DNA of 64,000 bases from Candidatus Methanoperedens sp. (GCA_012026795.1 VEPM01000011.1:62001-126000), one strand, 5' to 3'; positions 19,575 to 30,453 are shown, counted from the stretch's first letter. Translations and numbers: made by a program. The notes: a model not told the origin generated them from the letters alone.

Positions 19575-19582
19575 TTTATATA
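19575..19582 (+). promoter_or_regulatory. TATA box of the MC1 gene
   Basis: TTTATATA lies 58 bp before the ATG at 19640, giving an expected leader of about 30 nt. A small ACAAC/GTTGT inverted repeat lies within the leader (about 19606-19623). Confidence 0.55.
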
Positions 19583-19639
19583 CTATGATGCATGATTGTA
19601 CTACAAGACAACAAAACGTTGTCGGGGTATGAATAAAAT

Positions 19640-19930
19640 ATGGCAGAAATAAGAAATTTTGTATTAAGGGAAAAGAATGGTAAAGAGACTGGAGTATTTA
19701 CCGGTCACCAGCCGCGCCAGGCAGCATTAAAGGCAGCCAACCGCAGCAAAGGAACAAAATCAAAACCAGTTGAATTGAGATTAAGGGAGAGAGGAACAAA
19801 GAAGATTCACATCTACAAGGGATGGACAGAAGTCGTTGCTGCTCCAAAGAACAAACCAAAGTGGATGCCTGCAAAGATCAACAAGCCTAATGTAAAGAAA
19901 ACAGGCGTTGAACTGCTGGATAAAGTTTAA
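19640..19930 (+). CDS. Chromosomal protein MC1
   Basis: A 96-residue basic DNA-binding protein. It has the MC1 features RNFVLREKNGKETGVFTG, QPRQAALKAANR, LRLRERGTKKIHIYKGW and KPKWMPAKINKP. MC1 is an abundant non-histone protein of Methanosarcinales that bends and compacts DNA and prefers distorted sites. It is a single gene with its own promoter and a T-rich terminator. Confidence 0.95.
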   Translation: MAEIRNFVLREKNGKETGVFTGHQPRQAALKAANRSKGTKSKPVELRLRERGTKKIHIYKGWTEVVAAPKNKPKWMPAKINKPNVKKTGVELLDKV

Positions 19931-19937
19931 ATAATAA

Positions 19938-19959
19938 TTTTTTCTTTTTTTCTTTTTTT
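19938..19959 (+). terminator. T-rich terminator after MC1
   Basis: Three runs of six or seven T separated by single C residues directly after the stop codon, typical of archaeal intrinsic termination. Confidence 0.7.
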
Positions 19960-20130
19960 ATAATTTTGCTTTCAGTTCTAAAAACGTCTCATTTAGGAAA
20001 TTATTATATATCATAAGCAATCTATACATTAATGACATAACCGGGGATATGTAATAACAATTGGGGTTGGCCCGGGTCTTCAGTACATTGTATTTCCGGG
20101 AAATCCATTGAATTGAAATAGGGGGTTAAT

Positions 20131-22365
20131 ATGAATAAATTAGTTTTATTTGTTATTGTTCTTCAGGTACTTTCACTGACTGTAAGTGCCCAGAAAAATT
20201 CATCGGTAAATAATAGCTCTGAACTGGTAGAAAAAGGCAATTCGATTGAAAAAGTCGCTGCCAGTATCGGACTGGCTCCCTCTTCAGACCCGAACGGGCC
20301 TTATACGGGAACTGAAGGTTCTCCGGTATCTTTTGACGGTTCGAAATCATCTGATCCGGATGGAAGCATAAAATCCTATTTCTGGGATTTTGGTGATGGA
20401 AATACCAGTATTTCAAATAAACCAAAACACGTTTATATCCAAAATGGAGTATACACTGTTTCCCTTAAAGTAACAGATAATTCAGGTCTCAGTAACACAG
20501 GTACAACTGTTGCAATAATAGAAGAAAAAAAAATAAAAGCGGATTTCATGGGAACTCCAAGAACCGGGTTAGAGCCTTTGAACGTAACGTTCACAGATTC
20601 CTCGGAATCTTATGATGGAATTACATCCTGGAAATGGGATTTCAATAACGATGGAAAAATAGATAGCACAATAAAGAACCCAACATATAAATTCACAGCA
20701 GGTAAATATACTGTTGCACTGACAGTGTGCGAAACAGACGGGGATTGCGATACCAGGAAGAAAACCAATTACATAACTGCCAGTACCACTAAACAAAAAA
20801 AAATTGTTCCCTCTTCAGCCCCGAACGGACCTTACACAGGAACTGAAGGTTCCCCGGTATCTTTTGATGGTTCAAAATCCTTTGATCCTGATGGAATTAT
20901 AAAATCTTATTCCTGGAATTTTGGCGATGGAAATATTAGCAATACAAAAAATCCAGAGCACACTTATATTCAGAATGGAACATATACTGTTTCCCTTGAA
21001 GTAACAGATAATGATGGTCTCAATGCCACAAACACAACAACTGCAATAATAGCACGGGCAAATAACAAGCCAGTTTCGAATTTCAGCGCAATACCAACGA
21101 GCGGGTTAGAACCATTGAATGTAACATTCACAGATTCCTCCGGATCTTATGATGGAATTACATCCTGGAAATGGGATTTCGATAATGACGGAAAAACAGA
21201 TAGCACAGTACAGAACCCAATGCATGGATATGCGGCAGGTACCTATACTGTTGCCCTGACAGTATGCGAAACCGATGGGGATTGCGATACCAGGACAAGG
21301 ACGGATTATATTAATGCGACAATAAAGGACACCATAAAACCAGTTATTACAATCACATACCCTTCAAACGGCCAGGCATTTACGACTTCTTCTATAAGGG
21401 TTAGCGGAACAATAGATAATACTACAGAAGTGAGCAAGGTAGAAGTAAAGGTCGGAAATGAATTCTGGGTATTAGCACCTGTAAACACCTCATGGACAGT
21501 TCCTTCTATGAATCTCTCAGCAGGATCGAACAGGATCACGGCAAGAGCTACGGATAATTCAAGTAACATATATGAAACGTCAGTGAATGTTACGTATTCT
21601 CTGCCGGACAATACACCCGTAAATACCGGTGGTGGAAGTAATGCCGCATGGGGAGGTGGTGGAGGTGGTCCGTCCGGAGAGAACATATCCAATATTGAGC
21701 TGATCGAAAAATATGACCTGCCGATATCCAGGAATGTAACCACATTTTACAGATTTACGCATGCGAAGAATCCTGTAATGTTCGTCAATATAACGGGCAA
21801 CACCACCATGGGTATAATAACGGCCTCAGGGGAAGTATTGAAAGGTACTTCTACCCTTGTTAAAACTCCGCCGGACGGTCTTGTTTATAAGAACTTCAAT
21901 ATCTGGGTGGGAACATCGGGCTTTGCAACACCCAGGAACATTAAGGAAGCTTTCATCAGATTCAGGGTAGATAATACCTGGATGAGCGCTAACAATATTG
22001 CAGGCAGCGATCTCATTTTGATGAGATGGAACGGAGATAGCTGGGTAGGACTTGAAACCAGGGTATTGTCAAAAGACGATACAAACACATTCTTTGAAGG
22101 AAAAACATATGAATTCTCACCGTTTGCAATAACTACGAAGGAAACCGGGATGAAATCCATCGATAAAGAGAATGTACCAGTTCCTGAAATCCTGCAGCAG
22201 TCCGCTGTCAAAGCGCCGGATAATGATAAAAATTCATCGCAACCTGCACAGGCAGCCAACACCACCACAGCATCTTCAGGGAAATCCACGTGGTCTACAA
22301 TATTGATCTTATTAATTATCAATATTATAGCGGTTATAATGTACTATCGGTGGGTAAAAAAATAA
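20131..22365 (+). CDS. PKD-repeat surface protein with PGF-pre-PGF domain
   Basis: A 744-residue exported protein. Signal peptide about 1-22; four PKD domains at about 49-130, 134-219, 225-310 and 314-400 (marks: DPDGSIKSYFWDFGDGN and the alternating type ITSWKWDFNNDG); a bacterial Ig-like domain at about 404-492; a glycine-rich linker (GGGGGG) near 500-512; a PGF-pre-PGF domain at about 517-670 (ENISNIELIEKYDLPIS ... FSPFAI); and a C-terminal membrane helix with a KK end. PKD and Ig domains mediate contacts outside the cell. The C-terminal half is closely related to that of the next gene, so the two arose by duplication. AGGGGG lies just before the ATG. Confidence 0.85.
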   Translation: MNKLVLFVIVLQVLSLTVSAQKNSSVNNSSELVEKGNSIEKVAASIGLAPSSDPNGPYTGTEGSPVSFDGSKSSDPDGSIKSYFWDFGDGNTSISNKPKHVYIQNGVYTVSLKVTDNSGLSNTGTTVAIIEEKKIKADFMGTPRTGLEPLNVTFTDSSESYDGITSWKWDFNNDGKIDSTIKNPTYKFTAGKYTVALTVCETDGDCDTRKKTNYITASTTKQKKIVPSSAPNGPYTGTEGSPVSFDGSKSFDPDGIIKSYSWNFGDGNISNTKNPEHTYIQNGTYTVSLEVTDNDGLNATNTTTAIIARANNKPVSNFSAIPTSGLEPLNVTFTDSSGSYDGITSWKWDFDNDGKTDSTVQNPMHGYAAGTYTVALTVCETDGDCDTRTRTDYINATIKDTIKPVITITYPSNGQAFTTSSIRVSGTIDNTTEVSKVEVKVGNEFWVLAPVNTSWTVPSMNLSAGSNRITARATDNSSNIYETSVNVTYSLPDNTPVNTGGGSNAAWGGGGGGPSGENISNIELIEKYDLPISRNVTTFYRFTHAKNPVMFVNITGNTTMGIITASGEVLKGTSTLVKTPPDGLVYKNFNIWVGTSGFATPRNIKEAFIRFRVDNTWMSANNIAGSDLILMRWNGDSWVGLETRVLSKDDTNTFFEGKTYEFSPFAITTKETGMKSIDKENVPVPEILQQSAVKAPDNDKNSSQPAQAANTTTASSGKSTWSTILILLIINIIAVIMYYRWVKK

Positions 22366-22396
22366 AAGCATTTCTCTTCTGAGAAGGAACCAGATG

Positions 22397-22457
22397 AGCC
22401 CATCCAATAAATGGATAGGATAACAGAATTCAGAAATTTGGAATTAATGGATGGGCT
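22397..22457. repeat. Inverted repeat between the two surface-protein genes
   Basis: AGCCCATCCAATAA (22397-22410) and ATTAATGGATGGGCT (22443-22457) are near reverse complements separated by about 32 nt. It lies 32 bp after the stop of the first gene and may be its terminator or a processing site. The rest of the gap (to 22625) holds only an AT-rich promoter-like region near 22553-22570. Confidence 0.5.
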
Positions 22458-22625
22458 AGAAATCCTTTAACCGGATAGCGAATATCCATTTGTGGATCTA
22501 AATTTCATAGTCATAATTATCATATCATTTTTATATCCAGTATTAAATCGATCAATTTATATACTTGTAGATACTATTACCAATTTTATGGTAGGTGTAT
22601 ATTCCACAGGAGTGCTATTGATATT

Positions 22626-25600
22626 ATGAATCTGAAAATAATCCTATTGCTATTGGTAATAATGTTAAGTAACTTAGTTCCGGCAGTATCAGCAACAATT
22701 GTAAGTTCAACAGGCAACACAATCGAAAACCTTACAGATGCATATACAGACGGTTACACTTTAGCAGGCAAATACAATGACGAATTTAACCAGGGGGTTC
22801 TGGATACTTCAAGATGGGAATGGATAAGAGAGAATAGAAGTGCATGGTGGATGAGTTCATGGTATCTGGGAATGAATATCACGAACACATCATTATACCA
22901 GGGCACAGCCACCTCACCCTTATTATTACAAAATTACGGGGGAGAAGATATAACCATTATTTCAAAACAATGGTTCAACCCAATTACATCAGTGGAGAAC
23001 GCTGGAATAATAATATATGCGAATGATGATAATTTTGTAAATGCACAGTATTTCATTATTGGCGGTGTAAGAAAGGTAGTAATCCAGAAAGAGGATAATA
23101 ATTTAGGGAATTCTACTGCCACAACAGTCACTTTATCCCAACCACACTATATAAAATTAGTAAAAGCCGGGACAAATTACAGTTTATATTATAGCAATGA
23201 TACGAAAACATGGACTTATTCTGCAAGTGTTAACCACCCTGGTACAATGACTAAAATAGGTTATGTAACCGGGGGTGCGCCCTCTAATCACCCGGTTTAT
23301 TATGATGCATTTGTGACTGATAATTTTATCACCACAGGCAACCTCACATCAGTATTTAATGCAGGGTTCGGAGGAGTAATAAAATCCACTTTATTCATGT
23401 ATACAAATGCAAGCGACTCTCATATAGATGGATATGCAAGCAAGGATAATATCACATGGACACTTTTGCAAACCGACATGCCTAATAATACTTATTATAC
23501 AATACCCCCTGAGATCCAGAACCGGACCGTATATGTGAGAGCAGTATTAAGGGGGACCAGCACCTCAACCCCGGTACTTCAACAGATCACAGCCCAATCC
23601 GGGGTCACGCCGATACCACCCAGGTCTGATGATTTTAATAGCCCTGCTCTTAACACTACTTTATGGGAGGTAATTGACCCGGCCGGTGATTCAAAATTTA
23701 CTATGGAAGGTAAAGATACTGCCGATGCATTCCTGAATATCACTGTCCCATGTTGTGTGACACATGCACCATTTACCACAAACAATGCGCCAAGAATAAT
23801 GCAGGAGGTAAGTAATGTTGACTTTGAAATAGAAGCAAAATTCCAGTCCTTATTAACCGAACAACACCAGGAGCAAGGATTCATAATTGAGGAATCACCT
23901 GGAAATTACATACGCATAGACTTTAATGGTGATGGCAACAATCTAAAAAGCTATGCAGGAACCTTTCGTAATAACGTAGCCACTCAAGGATATAACACTC
24001 TTATCCATTCAGAATTTTCCCAGCCCGTGCCTTTATATTTAAGGGTAAATCGGTCAGGCAATAATTGGTCATACAGATATTCATATAATGGCGTAACATG
24101 GACTAATGTGACCAACTTCACATATGATATGAATGTGGCAAAGGTAGGGGTGTTTATAGGAAATGAGAATACAATTGCATCCCTGACGCCAAAATTTACA
24201 GGCAACATTGATTATTTTTTCAATACTGCCTCGCCAATAATCCCGGAGGATATTCCAGATACTACCCCACCTGTAATTAATGTCTGGTACGGACTTAACC
24301 AGAGATTTGGTCACTTAGGCACACCCCAGACATGGATTAATATCCTGGGTAATGTATCAGACTCATCATCTGCCGTAGTTGCACTCAATTATTCATTGAA
24401 TAATGGAGCAACTCATCAACTTGTGCTTGGTAAGGATAACCTGAGATTAGAAAATATAAATGACTTCAATATAGAAGAAGGCTACACAAATTTTAGCTGT
24501 GGCAGCAATCATATTGACCTGAGTGCCAATGACAGCGCCGGAAATGTAAATAACACAAGAGTCAACATCAATTATACTTGTGGGATTGATTGGCCTATGC
24601 CTTATACAGTGGACTGGTCAACCGTATCGGACATCCAGGATGTTGCACAGGTCGTGGACGGGCAATGGGTTATTAACAATGGGAAAGCAACTCCGGTCCC
24701 TGGATATGATCGAATAATCGCTATGGGCAATATGGCCTGGAAAAATTATACAGTAACTGTTCCCATAACATTAAACTCTGCAATGACTGTTCCGGGTGCA
24801 AACTTCGGGATAGTCATGAGGTGGAAAGAGCATGTATTCTGGAGTCCCCGTGGTGCGTATCCAAGGGAAGGATGGTATCCATTGGGGGCGATCGCAGGAT
24901 ACTTTAATAATACTAAATCATTCGGGGGTAATAGATTAGCACTTCTCGGAAATAAAATGATCTTATTTGCAAATGATACAACAGCAACGCAATTAGAGGT
25001 TGGATCAACATACAATTTTAAAGTAAGTGCGCAGACTGCTGGCATAAATCAGGTATTTTCATTAAAGGTATGGAAGCAGGGGACGCAAGAGCCTGCGAAC
25101 TGGACAGTTAGCGGAAATGCACCTGCCGGGGCATTAACACAGGGGTCAGTACTGTTTACTTCATATTATTCTGACGTAAGCTTTGGCAATGTCGCTATAA
25201 CGAACCTGGACACCCAGGCAAAGATTCCTCCCTCCTCAAATCCCAATGGGTCTTATACAGGCATGGAAGGAAAAGCAGTTTACTTTGACGGTTCAAAATC
25301 ATTCGATCCTGATGGAAACATAATGTCCTATTATTGGGACTTCGGTGACGGGAATAGCAGTATAGGTATGAGTACAACTCATATCTACGCCCAGAACGGG
25401 ACATACACTGTCTCCCTTAAAGTAACTGATAATGATGGTCTCAATGCCATAAATTCAACTAAGGCTGTAATAGCAGATAAAAACCCCGTCCCGAACTTTA
25501 CCGGAACACCAACAACAGGACCGGCACCATTGAATATCTTATTTACGGATTCATCCACATCCTATGACGGTATTGTTTCATGGAGCTGGGATTTCACTAA

Positions 25601-27536
25601 TGATGGAACACCTGACAGCAATTTACCTAACCCATCCCATTCGTATCCCGCAGGCACATATACAGTTGCACTGACAGTTTGTGAGAATGACGGGGACTGC
25701 AATACGGAAATAAAAACAAATTACATTACTGCGACATCAGGAGATATCGTAAAACCGGTTATTTCAATTACATATCCGGCTAACGGCCAGATACTCAATA
25801 CTTCATCTATCATTGTAAGCGGAACTTCTTCTGGTGACGTTGCTATGAATAATGTAGATGTTAAAATCAGAGAAGGAGCATGGCAGAGAGCTACTGGTAC
25901 TGCATCGTGGACTATCCATGCCACCCTTTCACCAGGTTTAAATACAATATATGCCAGGGCTAACGATACTTCCGGGAATTCCAATGAAACATCAATAATA
26001 GTAACCTATGATGTAACCGCTCCTTCCGGCGTGACAGGACTGGCCAATATTACCTACGCGCAAAACTACATCAACTGGACCTGGTTTGATCCTGATGAAC
26101 CTGATTTTGATCATGTTGAAGTCTATCTAAACGGCTTATTCAAATCAAATATCACAAAAGGGATACGATCCTATAATGCTACCGGCCTCACATCCGCTAC
26201 TTCATATACGATCGGCCTGAAATCCGTAGATATCTCCGGCAATGTAAATTCATCAATGGTCAATCATACCGCAAGGACTGTGCGAAATACAATTACTTCA
26301 TCTGTAAACCTCACAGGAAATAACATTTCAAAGCCAATAATATTAGAGAACCAGGCATTAATAGATATAACAGCAAACAATTCTTCTGTTAGCGGATATA
26401 TAACATTGACAGCTGATACGAATATCACACGCCTGAATGGGAGTGTAAACATTGCGAACTCAACATCTGGCATCCAGGCAGGTGGAAAAGCTCTTAACAG
26501 ATATGTCGAAATAGATTCTACAGGTATAAATAAATCGAATATATCTTCTGTTAACCTGACAATGTTTTATACGGATGAGGATATTTCAGGTCTGGATGAA
26601 AATACCCTGAAGGTATATTGGTGGAATGGGTCCATATGGAAGCCCCTGGATCCGAAAGGTAAGGATTATTCAAATGAAAATGGTCCTATTGTTATTGATA
26701 TTAGAAGAAACCAAACAGCAAATAAACTAACTGTCCAGTTGAACCATTTTTCAACATTTGCTTTAGCAGGCACACCGTCCACTCCACCCAATACGCCATG
26801 TAATTATTGCAGCAGTGGAAGTTCGGGTGGAGGAGGCGGCGGAGGTGGTTCATCAGGAGAGAGCGCATCCAATATCGAGTTGATTGAAAAATACGACATG
26901 CAAATATCAAAGGATGTGACAACATCTTACAGGTTCACCCATGTGAAAAATCCTGTAATGTTCGTCAATATAACGGGCAACACCAGCCTTGGCATAATTA
27001 CGGTCTCGGAGGAAGTATTGAAAAGTACTTCAAGCCTCGTTAAGATCCCGCCGGGTGGTCTTGTTTATAAGAACATCAATATCTGGGTGGGAACATCGGG
27101 CTATGCGACACCAAAGAACATAAAGGAAGCTTCCATCAAATTCAGGGTAGATAATACCTGGATGAGCGCCAATGGTGTTGCGAGCAGCGATATCGTCCTG
27201 GTAAAATGGAACGGAGATAGCTGGATAGAACTTGAAACCAGTGTATTATCAGGAGATGATACAAATACATTCTTTGAAGGAAAGACAAATGCATTTTCAC
27301 CATTTGCTATAGCCGTGAAGATGGGTGGAGTTGCTGTAGAGGCACCCTCTGTTGAAATCACACAACAGATCAAGGCCAAAGCACCGGATAATAATGAAAA
27401 TTCATCACAGCCTGCAAAAACAGCGATTAATACCTGGATTGCACCGTCAGGGGTACCGACATGGTCCGCAATACTGATTATATTAGTTATCATAATTATC
27501 CTGGTCGCAATGTACTTCAGGTGGATGAAAAAATAG
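22626..27536 (+). CDS. Large multidomain surface protein (DUF1349-like, PKD, Ig, FnIII, PGF-pre-PGF)
   Basis: A 1636-residue exported protein. After a signal peptide (about 1-24) there are two, perhaps three, jelly-roll domains resembling DUF1349/LamG modules (about 48-235, 332-535, 655-858; marks DEFNQGVLDTSRWEW and DDFNSPALNTTLWEV), often carbohydrate binding. Then come two PKD domains (about 867-948, 955-1038), an Ig-like domain (about 1042-1128), a fibronectin type III domain (about 1132-1218), a glycine-rich linker near 1395-1412, a PGF-pre-PGF domain (about 1414-1565) and a C-terminal membrane helix. It probably acts in adhesion or the extracellular matrix. Domain limits are estimates by eye. 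Confidence 0.85.
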   Translation: MNLKIILLLLVIMLSNLVPAVSATIVSSTGNTIENLTDAYTDGYTLAGKYNDEFNQGVLDTSRWEWIRENRSAWWMSSWYLGMNITNTSLYQGTATSPLLLQNYGGEDITIISKQWFNPITSVENAGIIIYANDDNFVNAQYFIIGGVRKVVIQKEDNNLGNSTATTVTLSQPHYIKLVKAGTNYSLYYSNDTKTWTYSASVNHPGTMTKIGYVTGGAPSNHPVYYDAFVTDNFITTGNLTSVFNAGFGGVIKSTLFMYTNASDSHIDGYASKDNITWTLLQTDMPNNTYYTIPPEIQNRTVYVRAVLRGTSTSTPVLQQITAQSGVTPIPPRSDDFNSPALNTTLWEVIDPAGDSKFTMEGKDTADAFLNITVPCCVTHAPFTTNNAPRIMQEVSNVDFEIEAKFQSLLTEQHQEQGFIIEESPGNYIRIDFNGDGNNLKSYAGTFRNNVATQGYNTLIHSEFSQPVPLYLRVNRSGNNWSYRYSYNGVTWTNVTNFTYDMNVAKVGVFIGNENTIASLTPKFTGNIDYFFNTASPIIPEDIPDTTPPVINVWYGLNQRFGHLGTPQTWINILGNVSDSSSAVVALNYSLNNGATHQLVLGKDNLRLENINDFNIEEGYTNFSCGSNHIDLSANDSAGNVNNTRVNINYTCGIDWPMPYTVDWSTVSDIQDVAQVVDGQWVINNGKATPVPGYDRIIAMGNMAWKNYTVTVPITLNSAMTVPGANFGIVMRWKEHVFWSPRGAYPREGWYPLGAIAGYFNNTKSFGGNRLALLGNKMILFANDTTATQLEVGSTYNFKVSAQTAGINQVFSLKVWKQGTQEPANWTVSGNAPAGALTQGSVLFTSYYSDVSFGNVAITNLDTQAKIPPSSNPNGSYTGMEGKAVYFDGSKSFDPDGNIMSYYWDFGDGNSSIGMSTTHIYAQNGTYTVSLKVTDNDGLNAINSTKAVIADKNPVPNFTGTPTTGPAPLNILFTDSSTSYDGIVSWSWDFTNDGTPDSNLPNPSHSYPAGTYTVALTVCENDGDCNTEIKTNYITATSGDIVKPVISITYPANGQILNTSSIIVSGTSSGDVAMNNVDVKIREGAWQRATGTASWTIHATLSPGLNTIYARANDTSGNSNETSIIVTYDVTAPSGVTGLANITYAQNYINWTWFDPDEPDFDHVEVYLNGLFKSNITKGIRSYNATGLTSATSYTIGLKSVDISGNVNSSMVNHTARTVRNTITSSVNLTGNNISKPIILENQALIDITANNSSVSGYITLTADTNITRLNGSVNIANSTSGIQAGGKALNRYVEIDSTGINKSNISSVNLTMFYTDEDISGLDENTLKVYWWNGSIWKPLDPKGKDYSNENGPIVIDIRRNQTANKLTVQLNHFSTFALAGTPSTPPNTPCNYCSSGSSGGGGGGGGSSGESASNIELIEKYDMQISKDVTTSYRFTHVKNPVMFVNITGNTSLGIITVSEEVLKSTSSLVKIPPGGLVYKNINIWVGTSGYATPKNIKEASIKFRVDNTWMSANGVASSDIVLVKWNGDSWIELETSVLSGDDTNTFFEGKTNAFSPFAIAVKMGGVAVEAPSVEITQQIKAKAPDNNENSSQPAKTAINTWIAPSGVPTWSAILIILVIIIILVAMYFRWMKK

Positions 27537-27555
27537 ATGTGTTTTCAGTAAAAGT

Positions 27556-27582
27556 GTGAAAGTCGTTTTCCAGCGACTTCAC
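27556..27582. terminator. Bidirectional hairpin between convergent genes
   Basis: GTGAAAGTCG and CGACTTCAC form a stem with a short loop in the 47-bp gap between the convergent surface-protein and proS genes, suitable as a terminator for both. Confidence 0.5.
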
Positions 27583-27583
27583 T

Positions 27584-29059
27584 CTAATACGTTTTTGCCA
27601 TTATGGCAATATTTTCCGTTTCTTTCTTACATACTGGACAGATACCGAGTCCTTTCCCGATTTCACCTTCAGGTACCCCTAAAATCCCTGCGCCAACAGC
27701 TTCTTCCATAGCAAGCCCGCATTCATGAACACCGCACCACGGTATCTTAACGATCCCATTGGAGATCTTCTCTTTTACTTCTTCAATGGTCGTACACGCG
27801 ATCAAACGTCCTTCCAGGATCTCCCGGGCCTTCTTGAACAGGCTTTCATGGATCGCGAAAAATCGTTTTTCGATTTCATTTTCGATGTCTATCAAAGGTA
27901 CATTTTCCTTGTTCCCGGTGTCCCTTCTAACAACTGTGGCCGCATTATTCTTAAGGTCGCGCGGGCCGATCTCGACCCTTAGCGGGACGCCTTTCATTTC
28001 CCATTTGTAATATTTTGCTCCGGGGCGCTCGTCGGTTTCATCAAGGGCGACCCTTATATTTTTTGCTTTTAATCTCCCTGCAATGTCATGGCATGCATTC
28101 AATGTCTCATCGCTCTTCCCGAATAATATCGGGATAATGACGACCTGGATGGGCGCTATCTCCGGCGGGAATACAAGTCCTTTATCGTCCCCGTGTAATG
28201 ATATTAACGCTGCGATACTTCGTTCCGAGATCCCGTAGCATGTCTGGTGCGCAAGCACCTGTTCGCCGTTTATATCCTCGTATTTGATATCAAATGTTTT
28301 TGCGAAATTGCTTCCGAGGTGATGTGCTGTTCCGATCTGCAGGGTCTTGTTATCCGGCATCAGTGTATCCACTGCCATCGTATAATCAGCGCCGGGGAAT
28401 TTATCCCAGTCCGGACGTTTTGATACGATGGTCGGGATTGCAAGTCTCCTGTAGAACTCCTGGTAGATCCTTGTGGCTTCCTTTACCTGATCAGCAGCTT
28501 CATCCCATGTTGCATGAACTGTATGCGCTTCTTTAAAAGATGTTATCTCACGAAGACGAATAAGCGGGCGCGTGTGCTTTGTTTCATATCTGAAGGTATT
28601 TACGACCTGGTATATCTTGATGGGCAGGTCCGCATGTGAGCGCACCCATACTTTATACATCGGATAAATAGCGGTCTCACTTGTCGGGCGAAGAGCAAGT
28701 TTTACATCAAGTTCGTTCTTTCCGCCGTGTGTGACCCAGTAAACTTCATTTTCAAAACCTTTAATGTGTTCCGCTTCCTTCATGAATTCGTTTTCAGGGA
28801 TCAGAAGTGGAAAAAGAGCTTCCTTATGGTCTTTATCCAGGAGTTCACGTATTATCGCATAAGTTCGTTTTCGTACATCGAACCCGAACGGGAACCAGAC
28901 ATAAAGCCCTTTAACAGGATAGCGAACATCCATTATTTCCGCCATTAGAAGTAGTTCATTATACCATTCACTGAAATTTGATTTTGCGGGAAGAACAGGT
29001 TTTTTTTCCTGTAATGTTTTATATTTATCTTTATCTTTTGTTTCTGCCATGGATGTCAC
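27584..29059 (-). CDS. proS: Prolyl-tRNA synthetase, archaeal/eukaryotic type
   Basis: A 491-residue class II synthetase. The motif 2 region [20 protein letters not shown] and [16 protein letters not shown] are visible, as is the C-terminal zinc domain (CGVHECG ... [12 protein letters not shown]) ending in the tyrosine (KTY) typical of archaeal-type ProRS. It charges tRNA(Pro) with proline. The ATG at 29059 is followed by MAE a few codons later, so a start at the second ATG is also possible. It is probably transcribed separately from the roadblock gene upstream. Confidence 0.95.
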   Translation of the reverse strand: MTSMAETKDKDKYKTLQEKKPVLPAKSNFSEWYNELLLMAEIMDVRYPVKGLYVWFPFGFDVRKRTYAIIRELLDKDHKEALFPLLIPENEFMKEAEHIKGFENEVYWVTHGGKNELDVKLALRPTSETAIYPMYKVWVRSHADLPIKIYQVVNTFRYETKHTRPLIRLREITSFKEAHTVHATWDEAADQVKEATRIYQEFYRRLAIPTIVSKRPDWDKFPGADYTMAVDTLMPDNKTLQIGTAHHLGSNFAKTFDIKYEDINGEQVLAHQTCYGISERSIAALISLHGDDKGLVFPPEIAPIQVVIIPILFGKSDETLNACHDIAGRLKAKNIRVALDETDERPGAKYYKWEMKGVPLRVEIGPRDLKNNAATVVRRDTGNKENVPLIDIENEIEKRFFAIHESLFKKAREILEGRLIACTTIEEVKEKISNGIVKIPWCGVHECGLAMEEAVGAGILGVPEGEIGKGLGICPVCKKETENIAIMAKTY

Positions 29060-29116
29060 CGATTGGATTATGCTAATATTGTTTCAGGGCTATAAATTGT
29101 ATAGTAGCAAATAATT

Positions 29117-29482
29117 TTATAACTCTTTTATCTTCCTGGCAGTATTCTGGACATTAATAAGTACAAGCCCCATCTGGACATTCTTTCCTGTAAGTACTAT
29201 CAACAGGGCATATTTTCCCGCACGAGCCGTCACAACCCTGTGGTTTATTGATTCATATATTAACATATCAATATTCTCACCAGTTAGCTCTTCCATGGTT
29301 TCGCCGGCACGTTTGAATGTAGCCGCCCCATAAGCAGCAAATGTTTCTCTGTTCATGGTATCCGATCTTGTGCTTGCCATAATAAGCCCGTCATACGTTA
29401 TGATAGCTGTAGAGATGATATCTCCGGTGGAACTCTCCAGTTCCGAAAGTGCATGTAAATATAATTCCGCTTTGGTTGTCAT
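29117..29482 (-). CDS. Roadblock/LC7 domain protein
   Basis: A 121-residue single-domain protein with the roadblock pattern: an N-terminal helix, then IISTAIITYDGLIMAS, a central helix with MNRETFAAYGAATFKRAGETMEEL (partly quoted) and ALLIVLTGKNVQMGLVLI. Members such as MglB regulate small GTPases or serve as dimeric scaffolds. It lies 8 bp after a multi-pass membrane protein gene on the same strand, so the two may act together. A second roadblock protein lies at 62570. Confidence 0.85.
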   Translation of the reverse strand: MTTKAELYLHALSELESSTGDIISTAIITYDGLIMASTRSDTMNRETFAAYGAATFKRAGETMEELTGENIDMLIYESINHRVVTARAGKYALLIVLTGKNVQMGLVLINVQNTARKIKEL

Positions 29483-29490
29483 TTTAATCG

Positions 29491-30201
29491 TTATGAAATA
29501 CTTATAGATAATTTTCTCAACATTTTTTCAAGGATATACATGGAGATTATTGCACATACTCCGAATAGTGTCTCCATAAGTTCACGGATTGAATAAGGAA
29601 TGGGGCAGCTGAGAGTGCCTAATATGCCAAGGAACTTCCATAAAATGGCAAAAATAGCTGCTAATTGGAAAAACATAAAAACCCGGATAAAATTTCCAGT
29701 TGATTTCGTTCCAAGCATATAAGTTGTATATACTGTTATTGAGCCCCCTGTTATCCATATAATATTTTCCATTTTAAAAAAAATATTTTTTATATTTTCA
29801 TATTGCATTCCGGAAAAATACATGTAAATTAAAAGGATCGGAAATAAAAGAGCAAATATTAACGGAATGAAACTCATAGATTTTGAGATAGTTTTTCTTT
29901 TATATAGTTTAATATAAATGAGTATTAATGCGGATGTCAGGAATATCGCAGAACTTATGCCAAAAATATATCTTATAGAGTCGAAAACAGGCGATTTAGT
30001 CAAATGTCCCAATTCACGAATCCCGAAAAATAAAAAAGAAAGGAACATATATGTCCATGGCATTTCACCAACATTCCAGATACGCCGGTTCTTGTAGGCT
30101 GTAATGACCAGAAGTAGCGATATCCACCAGAAGAGATTCGAAAGAATTACATGAATTCTGATAGTTTCTTCAATGCCATATGAAAATAAACCGTTAAACA
30201 T
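29491..30201 (-). CDS. Seven-helix membrane protein, unknown function
   Basis: A 236-residue protein if the ATG at 30201 is used (a TTG at 30219 is in frame). It has about seven hydrophobic helices and almost no large soluble domain, with conserved-looking RELGHLTKSP in the second loop. The arrangement resembles the membrane sensor part of some archaeal signalling proteins, but without a kinase part. It is followed after 8 bp by a roadblock/LC7 gene. I do not recognise the family with certainty. Confidence 0.6.
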   Translation of the reverse strand: MFNGLFSYGIEETIRIHVILSNLFWWISLLLVITAYKNRRIWNVGEMPWTYMFLSFLFFGIRELGHLTKSPVFDSIRYIFGISSAIFLTSALILIYIKLYKRKTISKSMSFIPLIFALLFPILLIYMYFSGMQYENIKNIFFKMENIIWITGGSITVYTTYMLGTKSTGNFIRVFMFFQLAAIFAILWKFLGILGTLSCPIPYSIRELMETLFGVCAIISMYILEKMLRKLSISIS

Positions 30202-30453
30202 AATGACAATAATTATCAAAACAAATATATTAGCTTGGTGCCTGGCAACATCATGATTTCGTCTATGGACCTGTCTGGCTCAATTCATGTAATGTTCACA
30301 AAGAATTGATTATTTCATTGATATGCTCATTTCATTATATATAATTGGAAAAGACCTTCCGGTGTATGCCTTTTGACGATATATTATCTGAAATGACTTA
30401 TACTGTGATACTAAAATTTATTATCAGAACGATCAATTCAACGAAAGAATAAC

